Below, one piece after another: positions 1 through 7,309 of a DNA stretch of 64,000 bases. The stretch's first letter is position 1. Every line of letters starts with the position of its first letter. The notes below the pieces were generated by a model. It was not told the origin of the DNA. It ran no database searches and was given only the letters and a program-made list of their open reading frames with translations. The position numbers and the translations under genes are program-made. The stretch is taken from the NCBI GenBank assembly GCA_002255955.1, contig NKIM01000008.1:88227-152226 (forward strand), in the 5' to 3' direction. Source of the DNA: Burkholderiales bacterium PBB2 (GTDB taxonomy: Bacteria; Pseudomonadota; Gammaproteobacteria; Burkholderiales; Burkholderiaceae_C).

Positions 1-1009
1 TGATGACCGTCGGCTGGCCGAACAGGCCCGAGAGCGCAGGCAGCGGCGGCTTGGCGCGCACCACGCCGCGCTTGCCTTCGATGCTCTCCAGCATGGCGGT
101 CTCTTCGCCGCACACATAGCTGCCCGCCGCCTTGCGCACCTCCAGATGGAAGGCGTGGCCGCTGCCGCAGACGCTGTCGCCGAGGAAGCCGGCCGCGGTG
201 GCGCGGGCGATGGCCTCGTTCATCGTCGCGATGGCATGCGGGTACTCGGAGCGGATGTAGATGTAGCCACGCATGGCGCCCACCGCCAGCGCGGCGATGG
301 TCATGCCCTCGATCAGCATGAAGGGATCGCCCTCCATGGTCATGCGGTCGGAGTAGGTGCCCGAGTCGCCTTCGTCGGCGTTGCAGACGATGTATTTCTG
401 CACGCCCCCACGTCCGCCTGTCGGCGTCCTGCCCCCCGAGGGGGCGTCAGGAAGCTTGGGGCGGCCCGGCGCTTCCTGCTGGCTAGCCTTCGCTTCACGC
501 ACTGTCTTCCACTTGATGCCGGCCGGGAAGGCCGCGCCGCCGCGACCGCGCAGGCCCGAGTGCAGCATCTCCTGGATGATGGCGCTGCCGTCCAGGCTGA
601 GCGCGCGGCGCAGGCCGGCCCAGCCCTCGTGGGCTTCGTAGTCGGCCAGCGAGAGCGGGTCGATCACGCCGACGCGGCGGAAGGTCAATCGCTCCTGCAG
701 CGCCAGGAAGGGGATCTGCTCGGTCACGCCCTGGCGCAGCGGGTGTTCGCCGCCCTGCAGCAGGCCGGCATCGAGCAGGCCCGGCACATCGGCGGCCTCG
801 ACCGGGCCGTAGGCGATGCGGCCTTGCGGCGTCTGCACCTCAAGCAGGGTCTCCAGCCAGAACAGGCCACGCGAGCCATTGCGCACCAGCTCGATGCTCA
901 GGCCGCGGCATTGGCACTCATGGCGCAAGGCCTCGGCCACCTCGTCGGCGCCCACCGCCAGCGCGGCGGAATCGCGCGGCACGAATACTTTCACGATGGC
1001 GCTCGTCAT
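1..1009 (-). CDS. fdsB: NAD-dependent formate dehydrogenase beta subunit, partial
   Basis: Flavoprotein subunit of the soluble Mo-dependent formate dehydrogenase; it resembles NuoF/HoxF, binds FMN and NAD+ and passes electrons from formate oxidation to NAD+. The gene enters from the window edge, so only the N-terminal 336 residues are present. An N-terminal thioredoxin-like part is followed by the flavin/nucleotide motif GLRGRGGAAFPAGIKW near residues 152-167 and NADEGDSGT near 210-218. The ATG at 1009 shares one base with the fdsG stop (TGATG), so the two genes are translationally coupled. Unusually, about 25-30 extra in-frame residues rich in Pro, Gly and Arg lie at about 173-203, between the motifs, where family members run almost directly from one to the other. 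Identification is firm; the effect of the insert is unknown. Confidence 0.93.
   Translation of the reverse strand, partial: MTSAIVKVFVPRDSAALAVGADEVAEALRHECQCRGLSIELVRNGSRGLFWLETLLEVQTPQGRIAYGPVEAADVPGLLDAGLLQGGEHPLRQGVTEQIPFLALQERLTFRRVGVIDPLSLADYEAHEGWAGLRRALSLDGSAIIQEMLHSGLRGRGGAAFPAGIKWKTVREAKASQQEAPGRPKLPDAPSGGRTPTGGRGGVQKYIVCNADEGDSGTYSDRMTMEGDPFMLIEGMTIAALAVGAMRGYIYIRSEYPHAIATMNEAIARATAAGFLGDSVCGSGHAFHLEVRKAAGSYVCGEETAMLESIEGKRGVVRAKPPLPALSGLFGQPTVI
401..493. repeat. GC-rich in-frame insert within fdsB
   Basis: This stretch encodes the extra Pro/Gly/Arg-rich residues of FdsB. It contains a C6-GAG-G5 inverted core at 432-444 flanked by further GC-rich sequence. The reading frame stays open across it; I translated it base by base. 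It looks like the small dispersed GC-rich palindromic elements with a CCCCTCGGGG-type core that occur in some Burkholderiales genomes, but that resemblance is from memory. No second copy is visible in the window. Confidence 0.5.
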
Positions 1010-1461
1010 CACAGGCCCTCCTTGGCCAGCAGGGCGTCCAGCTTGGCCGGCGTCATGCGGGCGTGCAGGCGCTCGTTGATTTGCAGGGCCGGGGCCGAGG
1101 CGCACAGGCCCAGGCAGTAGACCGGCTCCAGTGTCACCGCGCCATCGGCCCGCGTGTGGTGCGAGGCGCAGCCCAGGCGTGTCTCGGCATGGGCCAGCAG
1201 CGCATCAGCGCCACGCGCTTGGCAGGCTTCGGCGCGGCAGACTTGCAGCACCTGCTTGCCCGGCGCTGAGCTGCGGAAGAAATGGTAATAGCTGATCACC
1301 CCATGGACCTCGGCCCGGGACAGGCTCAGGTGCTCGGCAATCAGGGGCACGGCGGCCGGCGGCACATGGCCCAGGGCTTCCTGCACGGCATGCAGCAGGG
1401 GCAGCAGGGCGCCGTCTCGGGCCGGGTGCGCGGCCAGCAGTTCGTGTATTGATTCGTCCAT
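1009..1461 (-). CDS. fdsG: NAD-dependent formate dehydrogenase gamma subunit
   Basis: Small [2Fe-2S] subunit (150 aa, normal for the family) of the cytosolic formate dehydrogenase, related to NuoE. The cluster ligands are visible as CRAEAC (Cx4C) near residue 78 and CLGLC (Cx3C) near residue 115, the spacing typical of thioredoxin-like 2Fe-2S proteins. It is the first gene of a minus-strand operon continuing into fdsB. In relatives the order is fdsG-B-A-C-D, so the catalytic alpha subunit should lie beyond the left edge. No clear Shine-Dalgarno precedes the ATG, but the family N-terminus supports the start. Confidence 0.93.
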   Translation of the reverse strand: MDESIHELLAAHPARDGALLPLLHAVQEALGHVPPAAVPLIAEHLSLSRAEVHGVISYYHFFRSSAPGKQVLQVCRAEACQARGADALLAHAETRLGCASHHTRADGAVTLEPVYCLGLCASAPALQINERLHARMTPAKLDALLAKEGL

Positions 1462-1489
1462 GGGGAAATTGTCGGGTAAAGCAAAAACA

Positions 1490-1556
1490 GCAAGAAAGGA
1501 AAGACAACAATCGCAGAACGGGGAGAGAGAAGAAAGAAAGACAGAAAGCGAGCGAG
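1490..1556. other. Polypurine/polypyrimidine leader upstream of fdsG
   Basis: The gap between the transporter and fdsG (1462-1645) contains about 65 bases that are almost all purine on the + strand (GAAAG/AGAGA runs), giving a C/T-rich 5' region on the fdsG strand. No ORF or clear promoter was seen here. It may be an unstructured leader; function not assignable. Confidence 0.4.
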
Positions 1557-1645
1557 CCCGCCTACGGCTGAGTTGACGCCGACCCGGTGGGGTCGGCGGC
1601 TCGTCATGTCGGGCTCGTCTCGCTCCAGTTCATCTGCGACCCGCT

Positions 1646-3328
1646 TCAGTTGAAGAACTTGGTGACGCTCAGGCCCGTGCGGTACACACCCCAGGCCAGC
1701 GGAATGCCGACCGCGGCCCAGGCCAGCAACACCAGGGCGACGCTGCTCTTGTGGTGCGTCATGGTGACATTGCCCACCTCAGAGGCGACCGCGCGGTCAT
1801 GGGCCAGGCGCTTCTCCTCTGCCAGCTCCGCCGCACTCATGAAGTGCTTGGGGTCCAGCGGCCGCACCAGCAGATTGCAGATCAGGCCGCTCACCAGCAT
1901 GCCCACCAGGATGTACATGGTCTGGTTGTAGACCTGTTCGCGCGGAATGCCCAGGCCCAGCTGGTAGTCGCGCATGTAGTTCACGACGATGGGGCCCAGC
2001 ACGCCGGCGGTGGCCCAGGCGGTCAGCAGGCGGCCGTGGATGGCGCCCACCATCTGCGTGCCAAACAGGTCGGCCAGGTAGGCCGGCACCGTGGCAAAGC
2101 CGCCGCCGTACATGCTCAGGATGATGCAGATCGCGCCGACAAAGAGCAGCTTGTTGCCGGCCATGGCGCTGCCGGGGATGCTGGCGTACATCAGGCCGCC
2201 GAGCACGAAGAAGACCACATAGGTCATCTTGCGGCCCAGCTTGTCCGACAGGCTGGCCCAGAAGAAGCGGCCGCCGATATTGAACAGGCTGATCAGCGCC
2301 GCAAAGCCCGCCGCCACGCCGGCGATGGCCGTCAGCTGCGTCTTGTCGAGATTGCCGAACTTGGCAGCCTCGCCGCTCAGGCCGATCAGGCTGCCGCCGA
2401 AGACCTCCTGCAGCATGGGGCTGGCCATGCCGATCACGCCGATGCCGGCCGACACATTCATGCACAGCACCATCCAGATCAGCCAGAACTGCGGAATGCC
2501 CCAGACCTTTTTCACATGCACATGGTTCTGCGTGATCATGGTGTTGCTGGCCTGCGCCTTGGGCGGCGTCCAGCCTTCCGGCTTCCAGCCCGAGGCCGGC
2601 ACGCGGTAGGACAGCGCGCCGCCCATCATGAAGACAAAGTACACCAGGGCCATGACGATGAAGGTCTGCGTCACGCCCACATCGGTGGGGGTGGCGAACT
2701 GCTTCATCAGCTCGGCCGCCAGCGGCGAGCCGATCATGGCGCCCCCGCCAAAGCCCATGATGGCCATGCCGGTGGCCATGCCGCGGCGGTCCGGGAACCA
2801 CTTGATCAGGGTCGACACCGGCGAGATATAGCCCAGGCCCAGCCCGATGCCACCGATCACGCCCGAGCCCAGCAGCATCAGCCAGAACTGATGCAGGTGC
2901 ACGCCCAGGGCTGAGATCAGCATGCCGCCGCACCAGCACACGGCGCTAACGACGCCGGCCTTGCGCGGGCCGGCCCGCTCCAGCCAGCCCCCCCAAATGG
3001 CGGCCGAGCTGCCCAGCAGCACGAAGAACAAGGTGTACATCCAGCCTAGGGTGGAGATCTTCCAGTCGCAGCTGCTGATGAACAGCTCCTGGAAGAAGCC
3101 CACATCGGGCCCGCACTTGATCGCCTCCTTGATGCCCAGCGCCTTGGACAGCGGCAGCCAGAACACCGAAAAGCCATAGGCCATGCCGATGCACAGATGG
3201 ATGGCCAGGGCGGCCGGGGGCACCAGCCAGCGGTTGAAGCCGGGGGCGGCAATGATTCGCTCTTTGTCGAGGAAGCCGGGTTCGGCCCCGCTCAGGCGGC
3301 CGGGCTCGCCTGTCATCACAGTGGACAT
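1646..3328 (-). CDS. OxlT-like oxalate/formate antiporter (MFS)
   Basis: Major facilitator membrane protein of the oxalate:formate antiporter family, 560 aa. Hydrophobic segments cover most of the sequence, with the MFS loop motif represented by WFPDRRGMATG near residue 190. The family exchanges dicarboxylates such as oxalate for formate across the inner membrane. Position just upstream of fdsGB on the same strand suggests it brings formate, or oxalate that yields formate, to the dehydrogenase; substrate is inferred from family and context. The ATG at 3328 is preferred over an upstream in-frame start at 3421 because GGAG lies just before it and the extra 31 residues are repeat-derived. Confidence 0.85.
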   Translation of the reverse strand: MSTVMTGEPGRLSGAEPGFLDKERIIAAPGFNRWLVPPAALAIHLCIGMAYGFSVFWLPLSKALGIKEAIKCGPDVGFFQELFISSCDWKISTLGWMYTLFFVLLGSSAAIWGGWLERAGPRKAGVVSAVCWCGGMLISALGVHLHQFWLMLLGSGVIGGIGLGLGYISPVSTLIKWFPDRRGMATGMAIMGFGGGAMIGSPLAAELMKQFATPTDVGVTQTFIVMALVYFVFMMGGALSYRVPASGWKPEGWTPPKAQASNTMITQNHVHVKKVWGIPQFWLIWMVLCMNVSAGIGVIGMASPMLQEVFGGSLIGLSGEAAKFGNLDKTQLTAIAGVAAGFAALISLFNIGGRFFWASLSDKLGRKMTYVVFFVLGGLMYASIPGSAMAGNKLLFVGAICIILSMYGGGFATVPAYLADLFGTQMVGAIHGRLLTAWATAGVLGPIVVNYMRDYQLGLGIPREQVYNQTMYILVGMLVSGLICNLLVRPLDPKHFMSAAELAEEKRLAHDRAVASEVGNVTMTHHKSSVALVLLAWAAVGIPLAWGVYRTGLSVTKFFN

Positions 3329-3791
3329 AAGTTGTGTCTCCGTATTTTTTTGCTTGTGCACTCGTTCGATCGTTCGTTCATTCGATCGTCGGTGCGGGCG
3401 CAGTGTTGGCCGCGCGGCCATCGCCCGTCCAATTGATTCGGGAAATGGGGCGATCAGTTTGAAAAATCAGGGTTAGCCCGGGCTGGGGCACGGCGCAAGC
3501 CAGCGAGTTGAGCCGATTGCGCGCCAGCAGCTAGGGCTGACCAGACCAGGCCCGCCGAGCGAGATGGCGGCCTTGCGGGCGGCCTACTGACCTTGGTGAT
3601 GGGCGCCGCCGTGCCCCGCTTGGCGCACGAGGCACCGGGTTCACAGCTGGCAAGAGCTCGTGCGCCGCCTGAGTTCAAGGGGCTGCAGCGGCAGGTCGGT
3701 AACAGTGCAGACTGAATGAATCTTGGCCGCTGAACACTTTTGCGGGCTGCTTGAGCGTTGGCCTGAGCGCTAGGGTGTCATCGCGCGTGCG
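3329..3791. other. Gene-free boundary between oxlT and the cassette cluster
   Basis: About 460 bases without a convincing gene. The left part is the oxlT leader with degenerate tetranucleotide repeats. At 3715-3765 there is a weak attC-like tail (a TTGAGC-GTTGGCC end, one base off the GTTRRRY core) just downstream of the last cassette gene, which may mark the distal end of the cluster. A 74-codon ORF at 3454-3678 has no recognisable content and is not called. Confidence 0.4.
3361..3389. repeat. Degenerate TTCG/ATCG tetranucleotide repeat in the oxlT leader
   Basis: Tetrads of the type TTCG, ATCG and TTCA follow one another for about 28 bases, 33-60 bases upstream of the oxlT start. On the mRNA strand this reads as GAAC/GAAT/GATC tetrads before an A-rich stretch and the Shine-Dalgarno. 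Similar A-rich tetrad leaders precede fic and hsdR. Confidence 0.5.
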
Positions 3792-4547
3792 CTATCTGCG
3801 CGTACTCGCGGATAGAGGCTGGATCTTTCCGTCGCTGGCTTGCAGGAAGAGCGTTCGAATCGAGTCGTAGCTCGGCATCGACTCGAAAAATCCAAGCGTC
3901 ATGTGGCTTGTGCCCTCGTATCGGTCGAGGTGAAAGAGACGCTTGGTTCGGGGCAAATCACCAATCTCCCAAGCGATCTTGTTGGTCACTTCATAGCTTC
4001 CGAGTGAAACGCGAAACGACTCTTTGCCCACGGCGTTGAGCGCATAGAACGTGTAGAAGACCTTCCGGTCTCCTGTCGGCTCGAAGGTTTCGAAAGCCAT
4101 GACGCGGAGCCCGCGGATCGTGGTCTGTTCCCTGCAGAAAACCGTGGCTTGCGCCAAATCGGACCCTGCCTCAGCGGTCTGGCGCATTTCCAGCAGTTTG
4201 CTGCGCGCCGGATCTCGCGACCGGAGATCTCCCAAAGCCTGGTAAACCTGCACAAGCTTGGCGTGAGCTCGCCAGTCGGTTTGGCTTTGGGCGGGGTAAG
4301 AGTTCCAGTAGTTCAGTGCCTGCACGTGATCACCTAGCTCCGAGCTAGAGACACCAAGATTCCACAGGATGGACGGATTGTCGGGAAACGTTCGGAGGGC
4401 TGCCTGAAATAGAGGCAAGGCCCTCGCGTGTTCACCAGCCTCCGCCAAATCGGCGCCGCGCTGGAACGCCTCTTCGGCTGATAGGACTTGAGCGTTTGCG
4501 GTGAGCGCAGACAACAGAAAGGCTGCTGACAGGAAAAGCTTGCGCAT
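3792..4547 (-). CDS. Exported TPR-type cassette protein
   Basis: 251-residue protein of unknown function. It starts with a signal peptide (MRKLFLSAAFLLSALTANAQ), followed by helical tetratricopeptide-like repeats (AEEAFQRGADLAEAGEH and ILWNLGVSSSELGDHVQALNYW, about residues 23-95) and a mainly beta C-terminal half. The ATG at 4547 is chosen because the signal peptide begins there; the 33-residue upstream extension (from 4646) reads through the inter-cassette site and contains an NPSFK stretch of the kind produced when attC DNA is translated. It is the last of six minus-strand genes of the cassette cluster and is lower in GC than the chromosome. Confidence 0.75.
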   Translation of the reverse strand: MRKLFLSAAFLLSALTANAQVLSAEEAFQRGADLAEAGEHARALPLFQAALRTFPDNPSILWNLGVSSSELGDHVQALNYWNSYPAQSQTDWRAHAKLVQVYQALGDLRSRDPARSKLLEMRQTAEAGSDLAQATVFCREQTTIRGLRVMAFETFEPTGDRKVFYTFYALNAVGKESFRVSLGSYEVTNKIAWEIGDLPRTKRLFHLDRYEGTSHMTLGFFESMPSYDSIRTLFLQASDGKIQPLSASTRR

Positions 4548-4616
4548 CAAGTGAGCCGGGTACAGTTCGATGTATGGGGCTGACCGCACGACAGTACTCT
4601 TGAAAGAGGGGTTAGT
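4548..4616. repeat. Degenerate attC-like site, cassettes 5/6
   Basis: On the gene strand, ACTAACCCC just after the upstream gene's stop is followed by TTTCAAGAG, as in the first half of an attC site. No good GTTRRRY core is found at the other end. It is called mostly from its position between two cassette genes and is probably decayed. Confidence 0.4.
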
Positions 4617-4989
4617 CCGCAGCGCCAATCTGCTCGAGGGTTGCATGAAATTCGCTTCCCGCGCTGGAGATGACCAACTCTACGCGGACTCCGGAACCGC
4701 TTGATGTTGCCAATGTGCACTCAGCGACGGCGTAGAGGCTTTGCTCACTTGGCACCAAGTACTTGACCCTAGCGGTGGGCTCAGAATTTGGATCAAGCTG
4801 CGCTTCAGGACAAGCAAAGCTGGCGCTCAGATCTTCTTGAATTGCTGCCGCGGGATTGCGGCTGAGCGCGACGGCATACCCAAACGTGCTAGCAAGGTCT
4901 GAGAATTGGCCGGCAATCAGCAAACGGCTAGCCTCAACAGCCAACGCAGCAAGAGGCTCGGGTTCAACTTGTAGCGTGGAGAGTCTCAT
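4612..4989 (-). CDS. Cassette-encoded hypothetical protein
   Basis: 125 residues, no recognised domain, no signal peptide or membrane segment. An alpha-helical N-terminal part (PLAALAVEASRLLIAGQFSDLASTFGYAVAL, two short pieces around residues 12-42) precedes a beta-rich C-terminal part ending in an ELVISSAGSEFHATLEQ strand pair. The TAA stop lies inside the flanking attC-like sequence, as is common for integron cassettes. No function is assigned. Confidence 0.65.
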   Translation of the reverse strand: MRLSTLQVEPEPLAALAVEASRLLIAGQFSDLASTFGYAVALSRNPAAAIQEDLSASFACPEAQLDPNSEPTARVKYLVPSEQSLYAVAECTLATSSGSGVRVELVISSAGSEFHATLEQIGAAD

Positions 4990-4994
4990 CTAAG

Positions 4995-5094
4995 GCCTAG
5001 CGTTTGACACGAGGGGCAGACGACGGTGGAGCATGCTCTGGCAAAAGGCGCAGAACATATTCGCCTTTGGATGTCCCCTCGATGGAGTAACTAG
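4995..5094. repeat. attC-like recombination site, cassettes 4/5
   Basis: The outer element on the + strand is GCCTAGC (4995-5001), one base off the GCCTAAC core; the opposite end GTAACTAG (5087-5094) is also imperfect. Inside, GAGGGGCA near 5012-5019 and TGTCCCCTC near 5072-5080 form the paired inner arms with one extrahelical base, the hallmark of attC. Probably a drifted but genuine site. Confidence 0.6.
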
Positions 5095-5123
5095 AGCGCG
5101 GGCTGTAGGCAGGGGTCATTTCG

Positions 5124-5510
5124 CTAGTGCGGCCAAAGCCCAGGCTTTAGATCAAAAGGAAGTACGAAGTACCTCAGCACGGCCAGCAAGGACACCAGAG
5201 CACTTGGCACACGGTACTGACTGATGTGGTCTTCAATCTCTTGAAAAACCACTGGGTCGCCTGGCGCACGCATGACAAGGCAGGCATTGACGAAAGGAGT
5301 TTGCAAGCAAAACAGCTGGCCTTTATAGGCGAAGTACGCTTCAAAGTCATCAGTAAGTGCCCATGACTTCTTAGCCAGAACCGTCACGCCAGGCAGCTGC
5401 GCGATGTGCCACAGCAAGCGCGAGGCTGGTGTGACAGGGGCGATTTCTTCAATCTCCAAAGAGTACTGTTCCCTCGTTGGATCAGAAGCACGAATGATGG
5501 TCAGCTTCAT
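5124..5510 (-). CDS. Cassette-encoded hypothetical protein
   Basis: 128 residues starting MKLTIIRASDPTREQYSLEIEE. The start at 5510 is chosen because upstream codons (to 5675) read into attC-like DNA and give an Arg/Ala-rich low-complexity peptide. Predicted mixed alpha/beta, soluble, with a hydrophobic C-terminal stretch (VSLLAVLRYFVLPFDL, about 108-123) that could be a helix packing in the core. Contextually one gene of an integrase-less cassette array. Family and function unknown. Confidence 0.65.
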   Translation of the reverse strand: MKLTIIRASDPTREQYSLEIEEIAPVTPASRLLWHIAQLPGVTVLAKKSWALTDDFEAYFAYKGQLFCLQTPFVNACLVMRAPGDPVVFQEIEDHISQYRVPSALVSLLAVLRYFVLPFDLKPGLWPH

Positions 5511-5523
5511 TGCAGCGATCGAG

Positions 5524-5574
5524 GGTTCTCGCTCAGCGGGCGGCGTAGCTGCCCGCTGCAGCAAAGGGTTCGCC
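5524..5574. repeat. Degenerate attC-like site, cassettes 3/4
   Basis: Inner arms CTCAGCGGGC (5532-5541) and GCCCGCTGCAG (5551-5561) pair around a short loop with the offset typical of attC; the outer ends (GGTTCTC and GTTCGCC) have lost the consensus core. Located between two cassette genes. Confidence 0.5.
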
Positions 5575-5625
5575 GGCACCGTGCCAACTGCGCGCGCGAG
5601 GACCAGTGCGAGAAGAACTGCATTT

Positions 5626-5913
5626 CTATGTACCCCAGACCAACGATGGGCCAAGTTTCTCCTCCGCCACCGCAACGGCGCCCGAGAGGCTGAGCGCGGC
5701 GCCTCCGCCTACCCATTTCGGTTGGCCCGCGGGCGTGCTGTAAATCACATAGAAGCATTCGACGCTTCTATCTTCGGCGATATCTGGCGGATCCTCATAG
5801 TCACCGGTGCCGTACAGCGTGTGATGTCGAACGATGCGGACTTCGCAAGATGTGCTGCCTGCGTACAGCCAAGAACCCTTCTTCTCCGGTGGTTCAATCT
5901 CAAGGTTGTGCAT
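5626..5913 (-). CDS. Cassette-encoded hypothetical protein
   Basis: 95-residue acidic protein with no recognised domain. It contains a long beta-like stretch (CEVRIVRHHTLYGTGDYEDP, about 23-42) and ends in an Ala/Val-rich helix. The ATG at 5913 follows directly after the attC-like site at 5919-5976, the normal position for a cassette gene start. Two other ORFs overlap in other frames, but this one fits the cassette spacing best. Function unknown. Confidence 0.6.
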   Translation of the reverse strand: MHNLEIEPPEKKGSWLYAGSTSCEVRIVRHHTLYGTGDYEDPPDIAEDRSVECFYVIYSTPAGQPKWVGGGAALSLSGAVAVAEEKLGPSLVWGT

Positions 5914-5918
5914 GTGAG

Positions 5919-5976
5919 GGCGAACGTTGGCATTCAGAGGCCGCCGCAGGCGGTCCGCTGGAAAAACTAGTTAGCC
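5919..5976. repeat. attC-like recombination site, cassettes 2/3
   Basis: The arms GAGGCCGCC (5937-5945) and GGCGGTCCGCTGG (5950-5962) form the central hairpin with extrahelical bases; the outer ends are GGCGAAC (5919-5925) and GTTAGCC (5970-5976). Each is one or two bases off RYYYAAC/GTTRRRY. Length 58 bases, typical of short attC sites. Confidence 0.68.
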
Positions 5977-5985
5977 ATGGAGGCA

Positions 5986-6351
5986 CTACGGCTCCAAGGT
6001 CTCGACTTTCGGAATCCCCCAAGGATCATGACCGTCAACCGAGTAGAACTCGAGTTGCGAAAGTACACCTTCCTTCTCCAAAAGAACCGCCGCAACCAAG
6101 CCGTCGGCGTCATCTTTGCCAGCCATGGTTACCAGGTCTGCTTCACAGTCGCCATCGTTGTCAGGCTGAAAGAAGACCGTTGGGCAAGAACCGCAGCCGC
6201 ATCTGCCGACAACCTTCAGTGCGCCTGCTTGCTCTGAATACCGGAGTGGTTGTTCGCGAAGAAGCCTCTCAACAATTGCTCGCTCTTGAGCGCTCAGCGA
6301 ACGAGGATCCGACGAAACGAAGAAGGGGAACGATGCTTGAGCGTCTGTCAT
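5986..6351 (-). CDS. Cassette-encoded hypothetical protein with CGCGSC cluster
   Basis: 121 residues, soluble. A conserved-looking core reads VVGRCGCGSCPTVFFQPDN (about 47-65): three closely spaced cysteines that could bind metal, followed by an acidic region and a C-terminal EFYSVDGHDPWGIP stretch. Proteins with this GRCxCGxC pattern are, from memory, common among proteobacterial cassette and orphan genes of unknown role. Flanked on both sides by attC sites only a few bases from start and stop, so it is a one-gene cassette. Confidence 0.72.
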   Translation of the reverse strand: MTDAQASFPFFVSSDPRSLSAQERAIVERLLREQPLRYSEQAGALKVVGRCGCGSCPTVFFQPDNDGDCEADLVTMAGKDDADGLVAAVLLEKEGVLSQLEFYSVDGHDPWGIPKVETLEP

Positions 6352-6409
6352 GGCTAACGTTTTAATTCAGCGGTCGCCCAAGGCGATCCGCTGGAATGAT
6401 AAGTTGGGC
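6352..6409. repeat. attC recombination site, cassettes 1b/2
   Basis: Near-canonical 58-base site: GGCTAAC (6352-6358) at one end, GTTGGGC (6403-6409, a perfect GTTRRRY core) at the other. Inside, ATTCAGCGG and CCGCTGGAAT are paired arms with one unpaired base and enclose TCGCC/GGCGA, the normal attC fold. It begins one base after the ATG of one gene and ends two bases before the stop of the next. Confidence 0.85.
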
Positions 6410-6411
6410 GT

Positions 6412-6771
6412 CTACGACTCATGACGCACCTTTGATTCAAGAATTGGCACAAGAAAAAATGCGGTCAGAAGGCCACATGCTCCAGCTAGTGTGCTGACCC
6501 AGCCGCCATAGGCTGGAAGCGTCAAACCAGGCAAAAGCAGTGAAACCAGAAACGCAGCTCCAAGATAGGCGGCTAGAGAGTTGAAGCCTAGAGCGTAGGT
6601 GACCCTTCCGATCAGCCAAACGAGAGCCGCAACGACAATGCAGTAGAACGGCAATGCAATTAGAAGAAGCCCAAAACCATACTGGGCACGCCCATCACCT
6701 AGCATTGCAACTAAGCCGACCGGAATAACCGAAATTGCGGCTGAGACCAGCGTCGCAGTTTCCCTACGCAT
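6412..6771 (-). CDS. Cassette-encoded small membrane protein
   Basis: 119 residues with four probable transmembrane segments (about residues 6-24, 32-58, 63-82 and 89-110) and short charged loops. The ATG at 6771 is chosen because it sits 9 bases from the attC core at 6780; the longer frame to 7050 runs through the attC site into the next cassette. No family recognised. Small multi-pass proteins are common cassette cargo. Confidence 0.68.
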   Translation of the reverse strand: MRRETATLVSAAISVIPVGLVAMLGDGRAQYGFGLLLIALPFYCIVVAALVWLIGRVTYALGFNSLAAYLGAAFLVSLLLPGLTLPAYGGWVSTLAGACGLLTAFFLVPILESKVRHES

Positions 6772-6779
6772 GCTTTGAC

Positions 6780-6890
6780 GCCCAACGTTGGAGCTGAGCC
6801 GCGAGCGACGGCTGGGAATGGAAGGCCCAGAATGAAATGAGGGCCTGAAGAGAGCAGCCGTTGCGAGTCGGCTCGAGCGCAGGGTTAGGC
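6780..6890. repeat. attC recombination site, cassettes 1a/1b
   Basis: The best site of the array, 111 bases. Both outer cores match consensus: GCCCAAC (6780-6786) and GTTAGGC (6884-6890). The inner arms GAGCCG-CGAGCGACGGCTG and CAGCCGTTGCGAGTCGGCTC are long and complementary. The stop of the neighbouring gene (TAA) is inside the GTTAGGC core, as in many mobile cassettes. Confidence 0.9.
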
Positions 6891-7304
6891 ATAGCCTCTC
6901 CACACACGGATGAGCACGCTGACGAGGAAAGTTGCAACGGGTGCCGAAGCAGACCAAACCGTCAGCTGGACTGGGTTGGCTGGCCTTGGGAATTGCGCAA
7001 GCACAGTGGAAATCACTGAGATCAGAACCAAAGTGGCGATGAGCCGCCAAGAATTTGAGCTTGCGAGGAGTGATGCAATCAGCGCCCCCAGTCCGAATGA
7101 GATGCCGCGAATGATCGCATCTCCGCGCCAGAAAGAAGTCTCGCCCGCGACGAGTACGACAAGACCACTCCGATCTTCGTTGTCAATCCAGTCGAAAGTA
7201 GTTACTGGCAAGGCGCCGAAAAGAACTTGCGAACCCAGCGAGACCAGCAGAGCAACAAGGGCGACAAACCAGATCGAGCTGGTGAAATTTTGAGTCGCTG
7301 ACAT
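6885..7304 (-). CDS. Cassette-encoded membrane protein
   Basis: 139 residues with about four hydrophobic segments (IWFVALVALLVSLGSQVLFG near 10-29, then about 66-85, 90-108 and 115-134). The ATG at 7304 lies six bases from a GTTAGGC core, placing it as the first gene of the array; the longer frame to 7508 reads across this core. No family recognised, and it is distinct from the neighbouring 119-residue membrane protein. Confidence 0.7.
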   Translation of the reverse strand: MSATQNFTSSIWFVALVALLVSLGSQVLFGALPVTTFDWIDNEDRSGLVVLVAGETSFWRGDAIIRGISFGLGALIASLLASSNSWRLIATLVLISVISTVLAQFPRPANPVQLTVWSASAPVATFLVSVLIRVWRGYA

Positions 7305-7309
7305 GGGAT

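Noticed and set aside
3454..3678. 74-codon minus ORF between oxlT and the cassettes
   Set aside because: Ala/Arg-rich composition, no start signal, and it runs through a repeat-containing boundary.
6412..7050. Extended 212-residue version of the cassette membrane protein
   Set aside because: The extension is a translation of the attC site and the next cassette; the ATG at 6771 next to the core is better.
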